A stretch of DNA of 64,000 nucleotides, taken from Microcebus murinus. Its lineage: Eukaryota > Chordata > Mammalia > Primates > Cheirogaleidae. The notes beneath the pieces are model-generated. The model was not told the DNA's origin. It made no database searches and saw only the letters and a list, made by a program, of their open reading frames with translations. Each line of letters starts with the position of its first letter. The first letter of the stretch is position 1. Below, one piece after another: positions 33,286 to 45,865 of this stretch. The position numbers and the translations under genes are program-made. The stretch covers positions 68,408,501 to 68,472,500 of the forward strand of contig NC_134117.1 in the NCBI RefSeq assembly GCF_040939455.1. The letters run 5' to 3'.

Positions 33286-34255
33286 ATTGAATAAGACATC
33301 TAAAATCCAGAGGCTGGAGGAATGGGTGGGTCAGGAAACAGTTTGGGAGGATAAAGGCAAAGTTGTCTGGACTCATTTAGGGCACACACGCAGAACGGCA
33401 GGCCCCAGCTTTCCCCCCGGCCCCCAGCTGGCCACCTGTCAACGGAAGCGGGGTGTTCCTCTGAGGACCTGTTTCCCTTCTCAGAAGACCTCAATCTCCT
33501 ATTCGGCATCTTGCCTGAACAACCTGAAGGGAAAGGTGTAAGGTGTAAGGTTCACACGCCTCCAGCTCAAAAAATGTCCCGTGGATGCATGGGGAGTGGG
33601 GAGCTGATGAAATCCACCAGCTCCACGTCAATCGAGCTCACCCGTGGCTGGGCCACGGAGAATGCTGGGCGGATGGGTGAGCCCCCAGTGCACAGGAGGG
33701 GTCTAGGCAAGCACACAAACAAAGGACCCTGACCCAAATAATTAATGCAGAAGACACAGCGTGTTCACACAATTCTAGTCTGCAGTCTCGGAGGGCATTG
33801 AGGGGCCAGTGCTTTGATGAAATGCAAGTATAGGCAATTATGGAAGAGGAGCAGCAAGGAAGTGTTCTTGGACATAGAAATGGTTCACAATGGCCCAAAT
33901 TAAATCAAAACTCATTAGAGGTGGTGAGCCACAAAATGGACTCAAAAACCTGAGGCAGAGAAGGAGTACAGCTGTTCCCAGAGCAGAGAAACAAAAACAT
34001 GATGAGAGTGACAGGAGAGGGCGAGAAAGCAGAGCGGACGGCTCCCTCCTGCATTTACTGAGCAAGGGTCCCGGAGGCCTCCCTGGGCCTTAGGGACGGC
34101 ACCCAGTGGAGAGAAACGGAAAAGCCCTGCTTGCTTGGAGCCAGTTCACTGAGGGATGACAGAGAGAAAACAAACCAAAGTACATCAGATGAGAAAGCGG
34201 GCATGCCTCTGGAAACAGAGCGAGGAAGAGGAAGGGGGGTTGGCGATCTTAAATA
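33286..34255. other. No gene recognised
   Basis: Purine-rich unassigned DNA. The part from 33740 to 34240 may belong to the ancient purine-rich repeat that follows. No gene. Confidence 0.4.
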
Positions 34256-34885
34256 ACCTGGTCAGGGAGAGCTGGGGGGGTCGTGGTACTCTGGGAGGAG
34301 ACCTGGGGAACTACTGCAGCAGAGGTTGTGCCGGGAGGGCTGGGGCAGTTTGGGGGTCCAATCTGGCGGGAGCCAGGGTAAGTCCCTAGCAGAGGGGGCC
34401 ACTGGGAGAGGGGCAGACGGTGCGGGACTTAAGGCTGTGGGGAGCATTTGGGCCATTTTAAGGACTTTGGGAGGGAAAGTTGTGAGGGATTGTGAACAAA
34501 GGAGCCCCATGATTTCACTTATGCCTCAACAAGGCTGTCCTGGCTGTCCTGCTGTCACTAGGTGGAGGGGCAGGGGGAAGCCCGGGGAGGAGGGAGGAGG
34601 CTACCAGTAACGCTGGGAGGGATGGAGGCAGCCTGGGTGAGAGCGAGGAGTGACGGAGGTAGTGAGATGTGGCTACTCCCTGGATTTACATTACAGGCAG
34701 CTCGGGCAGGATTTGCTGCCGGTGGGTTTGGAGTGTAGGAGAAGACGGTAGTCAAAGTCAAATGCCATTTGGGGCTAAGCAACAAACCAAAGGAAAGGAG
34801 TTACCATTTATTGTGGAAAAGAAGATCCTGGGGGAACTGTTTGTTTTTTGGTGGGGGAAGATCAAGAGTTTGCTTTGTTTTTAAG
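34256..34885 (+). mobile_element. Second copy of purine-rich ancient repeat
   Basis: Contains AAGTTGTGAGGGATTGTGAA, GAGCCCCATGATTTCACTTA, CAAGGCTGTCCTGGCTGTCC, GGCAGGATTTGCTGCCGGTG and TCAAAGTCAAATGCCATTTG. The layout parallels 27390-28020 (tumbled G/A-rich phrases in the same order). The family is not named. Confidence 0.4.
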
Positions 34886-35224
34886 TCTTATTTATTTATT
34901 TTTAGTTTTCTGACCACCTGAAGGAACCGGTGGTCAGTAATTTGCAGTGCCACCAGTCTTTCCCAGGGCAGTCGGCAGCTTAGAGCCCACAGAAGGGCCG
35001 GGTCCTTGAGCATGTGTTCATCAGGGGAGAGATTCAAGAAGAGGGCCATGGCTTCCGCAGGGACAGGGAAGGGGGTGCAGGGACAGAGGTGACACCCTTG
35101 GACTGCAGCTCCAGGGCAGGGAAGAACTAATAAAGTAGGGTACAAAGGGCACCACGGGGAAGGGGGTGTGGGCGCCAGTGTGCGAGGCGGGGTCAGAAAA
35201 AGAATGAAAGCCTGGCGGGTGTGG
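34886..35224. other. No gene recognised; upstream flank of CpG island
   Basis: GC content rises towards the island. No repeat or exon is identifiable. Confidence 0.4.
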
Positions 35225-36135
35225 GGGGGTGAGCATGACCCAGGGTGACCCGGGCTTCCCGAGTGACCGCTGCCAGCGGGATGGAGTTGGGGTGTCCGTC
35301 TTGCTGTCCCAGCCCAGACCCGCCAGCCGTGGTGGGAGCCCCGAGTCTCAGCAGGAGCGAAGGGCGGGGTCTGGAGCCACTGTCCCCTCAGAGCCCCACA
35401 CGCGCCGCGGGCAGAGGGCAGAGGGGCCGGGGCGCCTTCCTCAGACCCTCGCAGGGCCAGCCCGGCCCTGTCACTGCGGGCTCATTCAGGCTGTCTCTTC
35501 AGGGAAGGGGAGCAGGCTTTGCCGTCAGGTGCGCTGTCCTCGCCGCGGGCTGCCGTGGGGAGCGCCCGTCTCCGCTTCCTGCTGGTCAGGCTCTCGCGTG
35601 GCGCACGGCTCAGTGTGCGGGGAAATGACTTCGCCCGCGCGTGGGCCCAGAGGGACACTGGAAACGGGGTGCCCTCCCAGAGCCCTCCACACGCCCTGGG
35701 CTTTGGGAAGGAAGGGAAGGGAGGAGGGGAAGGGAAGGGAAGGAAAAAACAAACCCGCCCGGAGCGTTCGGGTGCGAGGCCGGGTGGGACGCTGCTCCTG
35801 GCGAGCTGGCTGCGGGATGCCGGGAGTTTGCATCTCGGTGCGGACAGAAGCTGGGCGCCTCAGCGCAGAAGAGCCGCGGGGCGCAAGGCCCAGGCGCCTG
35901 TCCAGGCCGGCGGGGGGCGCGGAACCGGCCGGCCAGCCAGGCTGCGGGGCGGCGCGAGGTGGCCGTGGGTGCCGGCGGGACCGCGCACCGGGACTCAGGA
36001 GTCCCGCCCCTGCGGGAGCAGGAGGCACCTCCGTGTCCCGCGGCTCTGCAGAGATGGCCGCCGCCTGTTTGCATCTGTCATCAGCTCCCAGACAGGGGCG
36101 GGCTCTCGACCCACTCTCACCCCGTGGGACAGAAG
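35225..36135. promoter_or_regulatory. CpG island, candidate promoter
   Basis: About 900 bases dense in CpG and largely free of recognisable repeats, with sharp edges against AT-rich flanks. GC boxes are at 35362-35369 (GGGCGGGG) and 36095-36102 (GGGGCGGG). Near the right edge an ATG at 36054-36056 in a good Kozak setting (GCAGAGATGG) opens M-A-A-A-C-L-H-L-S-S and reaches a weak donor-like GTGAGA at 36135 after 27 codons. The 336- and 243-codon frames across the island are expected by chance in such GC-rich DNA. The island could be a promoter of an unseen gene or non-coding RNA; orientation is not proven. Confidence 0.55.
35705..35740 (+). other. G-quadruplex-prone run in the CpG island
   Basis: GGGAAGGAAGGGAAGGGAGG followed by AGGGGAAGGGAAGGG gives six G-runs of three or more, separated by short A/G loops. 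This meets the usual G4 pattern on the plus strand. Confidence 0.7.
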
Positions 36136-36179
36136 TGAGACTTGGAGTAGGGAAAGGAGAAGGAGGCATCTCCATGATC

Positions 36180-36800
36180 AAACAAAACAAAACAAAACAA
36201 CAACAACAACAAACAACCAAACTTTTTTTATTGTGGTAAAATACACATAACATTAAATGTACCATTTTTAAGTGTTCAGTGCCACTAAGTACATTGAACA
36301 TTGTTGTGCAACCATCATCACCATTCACGTGCAGAACTCTTTCATCTCATGAAACTGAAACTACACCCATTAAACAACTCCCCATTGCCCTTTCCCCCCG
36401 GCCCCTGGCAGCCACCATTCTACCTCCTGTCTCCAGGGATGGGACAACTCTAGGGACCTCATATGAGTGGAATTAAACTATCTGTCCTTTCGTGGCTAGC
36501 TTGTTTTAGTAAGCAGAATGTCATCAAGGTTCCTCCGCTTTATAGCACGTGTCAGAATTTCCTTCCTTTTCAAGGCTGAATAGTGTTTCCTTGTATGTCT
36601 ATACTACAATTTGCTCATCCATTCATCCATCATGGAGACTTGTTTTTGCTATGCACTGTTATGAATGAGGATGTACAAATATCTGTTTGAGATCCTCCTT
36701 TCAGTTCTTTTGTTTATATACCTGGAAATGGAGTTGCTGGATCAAATCCCAATTCTGTGTTTAATATTCTGGTGAACTGCTATACTGTTTTCCACAGCCA
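36180..36800 (-). mobile_element. L1M 3' region, minus strand, with CAA-rich head
   Basis: Begins with AAACAAAACAAAACAACAAC, then reversed L1M: TTTTTTATTGTGGTAAAATA, CACATAACATTAAATGTACC, TTGTTGTGCAACCATCATCA, CATATGAGTGGAATTAAACT, TTTCAAGGCTGAATAGTGTT and CTGGAAATGGAGTTGCTGGA. The order is correct for L1M. The (CAAAA)n/(CAA)n run is part of the flanking low-complexity sequence. Confidence 0.8.
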
Positions 36801-38284
36801 CCGTTGGAGGATTTTTTTAAAGTGGCATATTTTCAGCATATTTTTAAAGGTTATATTGGACCAAATGATTATTAATTAATAGACTAGGGTGAAGAGGTGC
36901 AAGACTCTGGGAAGATGCCAACCAGTGCTGTTCTTTTTCCTTCATGCTTTCTGTCTGTCTCAGGCCCCTGTCCCTGCTGGCAGCCCCTTGCTAGCCGTCC
37001 ATATGGAAGCTAGGAAGGGGCCGAGTCACCCAGCACTCCGGGGCCCAGTACACCCTCTCCTGTGGTGTTTGCTCACACTCTTTTCCTAAAATTAGTATAA
37101 TTTCCACGTAGGTCTTCCTCTCTAAATAGCTGCCACACTGAGTTGCTTGCTTTGTGCCGGGCAGGGGGCCACGTCTTAGAGGACGCAGAAGCAGTGTCTG
37201 TAGAGCATCCACTCAGGAGAAGGAAGTGTCACAAACTGCTAGAATTTTGGAGGGCTCCAGCCCCTCAAGGCCATGGTCTCTGTTTTACAGATACAGGAAC
37301 AAAGACTGCTGCAAGCAGAAGCATGTGGAAGAAGGACTCCAAGGAAGCTGAGTCCCAAAGGACAAGCTCAGCAATTCTGGAGGAGAATGGCTTCAGCACT
37401 CTTGAGCTCCCAGGGCCTGGGGCTACATGCTGGCACACAGAGCTGCCTGTGTGTGAGGCCACTCCACATTTTTTCTCCATGCGTCTTAGATGACACTATA
37501 GCCTGTTTCTCCTCTGTTACTGAGGCTAACTGGGAAGTGTGTATATTTAGCATTTATCTACCCTATGTTGAAAGAGAGGTGGGGGGGCCAAGATTAGGAA
37601 ACCTTTAAACACAGCTTCAAGGACAACCATCTCGATATTATTCAAACTACACCATTAGATGCCTGGCAGTATAAAGGTCTTGCCAATTCCCATTGCAACA
37701 TACATTGCAACACAATGCTCTTCTCGTAAATGTCTTCTCAAGGTCACTCCAGCCTGGCTGATCCCTCTCCCCCTTGACCTTCTGCCAGTGCCCAGCTGTG
37801 AATCTGAAGCCCCATCTGCTCCCCCCTCCTGCCCACCTGCAGCTGAAGGCTGGCCAAGAAGACAGGAGAGTGCCGCTGCTGGCCCAATGACCAGCGTGTG
37901 GTCTTGTGCTCCACTGCACAGGGCTCTGGCTGGCCTCCTCTTCTCAGCGAGGGGCCATTCTGCCCGCTGCCCTGCTCCCCCAGGCCGCTCCCACTCCTCC
38001 ATCTCAGCGCCACACACATGTCCTTCCTTATGTTGGAAGAGGATTCCTTCAGCTTCCTGCCCCAAGCCCACAAATGCCCTTCCCAGCTGTTCTTAGGTCT
38101 CTGAAGCAAACACGCTGCCCTCTTATCCAGGGATAAGTCTTCCCTCTTGGATCTTGACACAGTCACCTCCTTTTTCTTAGATACTTTGTTATTTCACATC
38201 TTGCTTTCCTGAGTCCTCAATGTTTCCTTCTTTGACTCCTTCTCTGCAGGTTATGAGCATACACAAGCTTAAAACACCAACAAC

Positions 38285-38285
<1 letters not shown>
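36801..38285. other. No gene recognised
   Basis: Apparently single-copy. Overlapping open frames of up to about 145 codons on both strands at 37650-38170 have no recognisable domain. No repeat is assignable. Confidence 0.4.

Positions 38286-38339
<54 letters not shown>
38286..38339 (+). repeat. (GA)n then (CAGA)n microsatellite
   Basis: An AGAGAGAG run of about 17 bases passes into nine or ten CAGA units. It is a compound simple repeat. Confidence 0.9.
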
Positions 38340-38594
38340 AAATGTCTTTGTTTCAAAGCCCGGGCAAGGCCTGCCTCACCCTCACAGCAGAGCTCCTGGC
38401 ATGAGAAGCCAGCCTGCATTGCCCCCTCCTAGCTTCCCTCAGACTCTGCGATCCGCTTCCGCTCCTCGAGCTCCATGGGAACTGCTTCCCTGCAGAGGGC
38501 AGGCAGTCAGTCTCTCACCTCTTCTCTTTCTAGAATCCAAAGGTGTGACCTTTTCATTCTCCGGTCATCAACCTGCTGCTGCCTGGCATGGTTG

Positions 38595-38710
38595 AGAGAG
38601 CGCATGCCTTGCGGTAAGTTTGAGTTGCAGCACCAGTGGGTAACAGCTGTGATTTTGGACCAGTCACTTACCAGCTCTGAGACTCACCTTCTCACATACA
38701 AAGGGGGAAG
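38595..38710 (+). mobile_element. MIR fragment, plus strand
   Basis: GCATGCCTTGCGGTAAGTTT, AACAGCTGTGATTTTGGACC and AGTCACTTACCAGCTCTGAG match the MIR core in plus orientation. Confidence 0.5.
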
Positions 38711-38954
38711 ACAGCAACTGGCCGATGGGGCCCAGAGCCTAGAAATGCTTTGCTCGCTGGCTCATGGCTGCGACGCTTGTGGGTCCACAGTCCGCGCTTT
38801 ACTTTCTCTTTCTTGCAGTGCTGTCTGCAACCAGATCTTTCTCTGCAGTCACCTCATACATACCTCCTGCAAACTCTGTAGGAAGTATGTGAGCCACTGG
38901 CTCTGCTCCCTGCTAACTTCTCAGATGCTCTTTCTGAGTAACTCACACTTCAGA

Positions 38955-38998
38955 TTTTTTTTCTTTCTTCTTCTTCTCCTTCTTCTTCCTTTTTAACC
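38955..38998 (+). repeat. (TTC)n-rich pyrimidine tract
   Basis: A short imperfect TTC/CTT array reading TTTTTTTCTTTCTTCTTCTT and then CTCCTTCTTCTTCC. Confidence 0.85.
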
Positions 38999-41604
38999 AT
39001 AGATCCTGCTTGCCGGTCCCCAGATGAATCTAGATAATAGCCTAGCAGATAGCAGCTTTAGAATGTCCAACAGACAGAGTCAAGACTGAACTCAACCCCT
39101 TCTCTGAAACCTGCTCCTTCTTCCTGTTCCTACTCTTGGTCATTGACACTCCCTTGGGCCAGTGACACCCTCTTCATCTCCCTTACACAGGACTCATGAC
39201 TAATGTCAGCTCCTTAACTCCCACCGTGGAAGAGCTTTGGAATTCACTCTCCTTGAATGGGTCTTGTGTTATTCCCCTTTTTCTATTTATATTGGTACTT
39301 AGTTTCATACTCTTCAAGATCTTGGCCTTTGCACGAGGACTTGTTTCCTCTCTGAGCTGCCTTCTCTTCTCTGCCCAGCAAATCCCCACCTGGCCCTCTC
39401 CTCTGCCATCCCTGCTCATGCCCCTTCCAGGGTGAAGCCTTCCCTGAACCCAGCCTCCCATACCACACGGGTCACAGCTGGTGAGTCTCCGGACACGAGT
39501 CAGCCCTCCTCTCTGCAAGGGCCTCTGCTCCCGGCACAGCCGCTGCGCTCACGGGTGTTTAGCGAATGGCTCAGGGTCCAAGAAGTATGTGTTTATCTCA
39601 AACTATACTCAGTACAGTAAAAATTAGAGTCAATAAACCATCTCTATCGGTTTTGACCTGTGATGTTAACATATAGGGCAACGTTATCAGCATCTCTGTT
39701 GTTGCTCAGGGTTAAAATGGAAGCTCTGTTTTGGTAAGTGTCCTGGACCGCCAGTGATAAGTTTGCCTGAACAGACTGAGTGAATGACTTTCACGCACTG
39801 AGGTCCATGTCCTTTTCTGCTGGGGGAGAAGCAGGCGTGGCCACAGGCCCCTGTCTGGCAGGGGCAAGCAGCAGTGAATGCTGGGAGGTGGGGCCCTGGC
39901 CCTGTGCAGCACATGGCATCACTTCAGTGCCTTCCCTGGGTCCCTGCCTCCCCCCACTCTGCTTCCCCAGACCAACCTCCCCCACTCCTGCCCCATCCCC
40001 TCTCCCAGCCCAGTCTGCCTGGGCCTCCATGCTCCCAGACTACCTTCTCTTCTCTCCAGTGTGCTTCAACCTGTAGGAAGCGTCCTGCCCACCGAATGGC
40101 TAGTGTGAGCAACAGTTTCCAGACAGTCAGCCCTTTGGTGACGGTCAGGGGGCTGGGAGGAGGGAGAACCTGTGCTCTGCTTCTAAAGCTGAATTTGCTT
40201 TGGGACCCACATTCCCGGGACTTGCCTTCACCCTCTGCTCCTGTTCTTGGGCCTGACCCCTCCGCCACTCCATGGGCTTTACCTTTGGCCCTCTTGACCT
40301 CTCTTTAGCAATTTTAAACAGTAGGAAAGTACTGGCAGGAAAATTATTGCAAAGAAATGGTATAATAAATGCCCTGACTATGGTCCCATTGAATTACCTT
40401 ATTCCCCTAGGGAAATGATTTGTTCACAGATAAGGACATGGTTACAGCTAAACGACAACGAGGCTCCGGGGAAATCAGTGCGGCAGTGAATGTGTGTGGA
40501 GGAGCTGGCAGTGGGCAAAATCCACGCAGGAAGCAAGGGCAGGTTAGCACAGAAAGCTGCAAGGAAAAGGCAGAGTCCCACCAAAGCAAGAAAAGGAGTC
40601 GAACCAGAGGGGATTTTGCTCTCTCCAAACCCGTGTGCATGCACCAGGACCGTGTGTGCGCGACATCCCGGGTGCCCGCAGTGCCCTTCTTCCTCAGCAT
40701 GGCTTCCGTGGCTCTCTAGCTGAGCGTGCGAAAGCAAGGGAGAACTGCAGTCCCACGTTTTTCCCCCTGCTGGTGGAATTTTCCCACCAGAGCAAGGGGC
40801 CTGCCCTTTTTTTCTCTAGAACGAATTCTTCAGGGGTACCGAGGCTCTTTCTCTCTCTTATTTCTGTCACTGGCAGAAATAAGACCTTCTGTCATTGGAG
40901 GTCCTATCTCCCCCCAGACCTCGCTCTGCTCCATGGGCCTCACACCAGTGGCCCCACTTTCCAGCTCAATCCCTCCCATCTCTGACCCGGATAATTGCAC
41001 CTGGCTCGGAGCACGTCCCCTGCCCCTGGTCTCGCTCAGTCCGGCCTACTTCCCGCTAGGCCACTAGAGCGTCTTTGTTACATACACCCTGGGAGCCCCT
41101 CTCCGCCAGGCCTGCGCTAAGGCCTTGCCTTGGGCCCCTGTGGATCTGAGGACCCAGCGCCCTGCCATCTGGTCACAAGCTATACCCCAATTGACTCCTG
41201 CCCTTGAGAATGTTCTGTCCCCTCCCCCCACACGAGACCCTCCCATCTGCAAGTCCCTCCTCAGAACTCACTTCCTCTGCAGAACACACCTGACCTCAGA
41301 CCCACGCTGGTGTGCCTGGCTGGGCACCACCTCCTCCAGCAGCCTGGGCGATGCAGCAGCTCTGCAGCGTCTCGTTGATGTTTAGTTTCCCTGTGGCTGC
41401 GAGCACAGAGCAGCATGTATGCGTGCTGTGAGTGCATTCGCAGGACATTCAGTAAGCTGCAGTAAACGGAGGGATACAAAATGAAGGAGTTAATGCATGC
41501 ATTTGAAAGGGTCTTCGTTGTTGGAATTATCTGAGGCCTAGAATAAGAAGGAACAGAGATGTTGAGGGAAGAGTGATGGTGTGAGTGTGTGTAGCGTTTT
41601 TTTA
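38999..41604. other. No gene recognised
   Basis: Mixed and partly GC-rich DNA. The segment 39170-39560 has L2-like phrases (CCCAGCAAATCCCCACCTGG, GGTGAAGCCTTCCCTGAACC), but I cannot define it. Open frames of up to about 145 codons at 39870-40310 are unsupported. Confidence 0.4.
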
Positions 41605-42110
41605 TTATGGCGTGACAAAGTGCCACAAACAGCAGCATAAAACAATACTCATTTATTATCTAAAGTTTCTTTAGGTCAGAAGATCAGGCCCAATGAAGCT
41701 GAGTTTTCTGCTTAGGGCCTCATGAAGCTGAAATCAAGGTGTGGCCTGGGCTGTGTTTCTTCAGCCTCGTGGGAGTTGGCAGAATTCAGTTTCTTGCGGC
41801 TGCAGGGCTGAGGCACCCATTCTCTTGCTGGCTTCATCCAGGGACCGTGGTCTGCCATGTGGCCCCTTTCAGCTGCACCACCAGGAAGGGGGCTTTTAAG
41901 CACTCACCTGGTTAGGTAAGACCCCTGGGATGAACTCCCTTCTGATGAACTCAAAGTCAGCTGATTAGGGACCTCAATTACACCAGCAAAATCCCTTCTG
42001 CCAAAGAAGGTAACGTAATCTCCAGAGTTGAGGCTCATTCCATTCACGTGCATGGGGAGAGGGTTACACGGCAGGGAGTGGGAATCTTGGGGCCACTCTA
42101 GAACCCTGCC
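41605..42110 (-). mobile_element. MaLR-type LTR (MLT1-like), minus strand
   Basis: Reversed order of an MLT1-class LTR: GACAAAGTGCCACAAACAGC, AGCATAAAACAATACTCATT, TTATTATCTAAAGTTTCTTT, GAAATCAAGGTGTGGCCTGG, GCAGAATTCAGTTTCTTGCG and the end GGCCACTCTAGAACCCTGCC. The assignment is by general layout, and the subfamily is unclear. Confidence 0.55.
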
Positions 42111-42114
42111 TGCT

Positions 42115-42176
42115 ACTGCGCGTGTGTGCATGTGTGAGCACGTGTGCACATGTGAGTGTGTGTGTGTGCGCACAGA
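42115..42176 (+). repeat. Imperfect TG-rich tract
   Basis: Alternating purine-pyrimidine run with GTGTGTGCATGTGTG and GTGTGTGTGTGTGCGC. It has Z-DNA potential. Confidence 0.7.
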
Positions 42177-43589
42177 CATTTATTTGAAGGAAATTGAATC
42201 TATCTCATCACGTTATTCTAGATGAGTTGAAAGTATCTCACCATGCTTTTCTACAATCCAGCAAGAATTTCCCAGAGGAAACTAGTACCACTTATGCTGG
42301 CGCACTCCATATGTAATATAGGGGAGGTTTCCTACAAGCTCAGTGATAATTGATTTGAGTAGTGGAACCTACATTAAATGGAGAATCTTTTGTTTTGATT
42401 TATTTGGAATGTAAACATCTAGGAATAAAGGTGTACAAAATCCTTTATGTTCATTCTGCATTATGGGGTGCATGTGTTCCACAGTTTCATTCTTCTATTT
42501 TATTCAGTTAAAAAAACACATCTTTTACAGCGTGAATCCTATTAGGGATCATATTCTAAATCAGAAGGAGGAAGACATTTCCACATAGCCTGCCCTATCT
42601 GCCTGTGTTCTCCCTGAGGGCTTGACAGCGCCCGCCAGGGCCTCCTCGCCCGCCTGAGCCAACCTCTGTAGGGACGGAATGTTGCTCTTCAGGAGGGCCC
42701 CGAGTGTCCTATCCCAGGGCTCTCAGGAGGGGCCCCACCTCATCTGTCTGCCCTGCTGCCTTCATCACACTCGTTTCCCGGCCAAATGAATTTCTCCAAT
42801 GCCTGAAAATCCCCAATTCCACGTCCTGTGCACACAGCTGCTGATATCGGAGAGGTTTTAATGTCCATGTGAGATGTGATAAGATTGGAGTTTACCAGAG
42901 TTGGTCTTCTAGACTTGACTTATCCATATTAGTCAGCACTTGGCTCACACTGGCTGCCCCCGAGGCCTGCAGCACAGCTGTCACCTCTCCCCTCCCTCCG
43001 GCTCCCCTGCTCTGCTCTGTGCTGCCTCAGGTGACCCAGGCTCAGAAAGTAGGGCTGTGGGGTGGAGAGAGACAACAAACACACACCAGAACGTCTCTTT
43101 CCTACACAATGTATTGCACTGCCCAAAGTCAGGCTATTCGAATTTTTTTCAAATGAAAAGTTTTATAGAATTATTGACTTTAATAATTAAAGTTATTAAA
43201 ACGGGGGGACAATGGGGGATTACCAAACCATGTCTCATTTCTCCACCTGGACAGGGTTGGGCCACCACAGGCTCCCTCTGGACGTTTTAACGACAGATGG
43301 CATGGTCATCTGTGTCGTCTGAACCCAAGCGTTCTTCAGAGCTGGGTGGGGAAGGACAGGGGGGCCCACAAGGCCCATCACCTGCGGGGCCAACGCCACT
43401 CGGGGCATCAGTGTTCCGCCGTTTCACGCCGGAGGAGTGTGTGACAGGCTCGCTCTGCCCGGGAGGGTCTCTGTGAGATTTGGGTGAGACTGACCATCCC
43501 CACCCCCAACCAGGCCACTCACGGAGGCCTGCAAAGGCTCAGTGTCTGACGGCGACACTTCAGCGATGGAGGCTCATGGCTGCGTTTGC
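42177..43589. other. No gene recognised
   Basis: AT-rich to 42560, then GC-rich with scattered CpG near 43380-43460. No gene or assignable repeat. Confidence 0.4.
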
Positions 43590-43810
43590 TTCCCGGTATC
43601 CGTGCGTATGTTGTTTTGGTGGTTGTGTCCACGTGTGTAAACGTGTGTTGTGTGTGTGTCATGTCAGGACGTGACTGTATGTGAGTCTCTGCGTGTGTTT
43701 TTGTGGGTCTGCATTTGCATGTGTGTCTGTGGAGCCGTGTGTTCACATGCGAGTGGCGGTGTGAGCTGAATTTGTGTTCATGTTGAGACTGTGTTTGTGG
43801 GTGTGTCTGA
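43590..43810 (+). repeat. Diffuse TG-rich region
   Basis: Imperfect GTGTGT-type sequence (for example ACGTGTGTTGTGTGTGTGTC and TTTGCATGTGTGTCTGTGG) with strong T/G bias on plus. It is a degraded TG satellite-like stretch. Confidence 0.55.
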
Positions 43811-45853
<2,043 letters not shown>

Positions 45854-45865
45854 TAAAATACACTG

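Noticed and set aside
35229..36250. 336- and 243-codon plus-strand and 267-codon minus-strand frames across the CpG island
   Set aside because: GC-rich DNA suppresses stop codons. The frames overlap on both strands and run into L1M sequence at the right, with no known domain. Only the short ATG near 36054 was kept as a speculative first exon within the regulatory entry.
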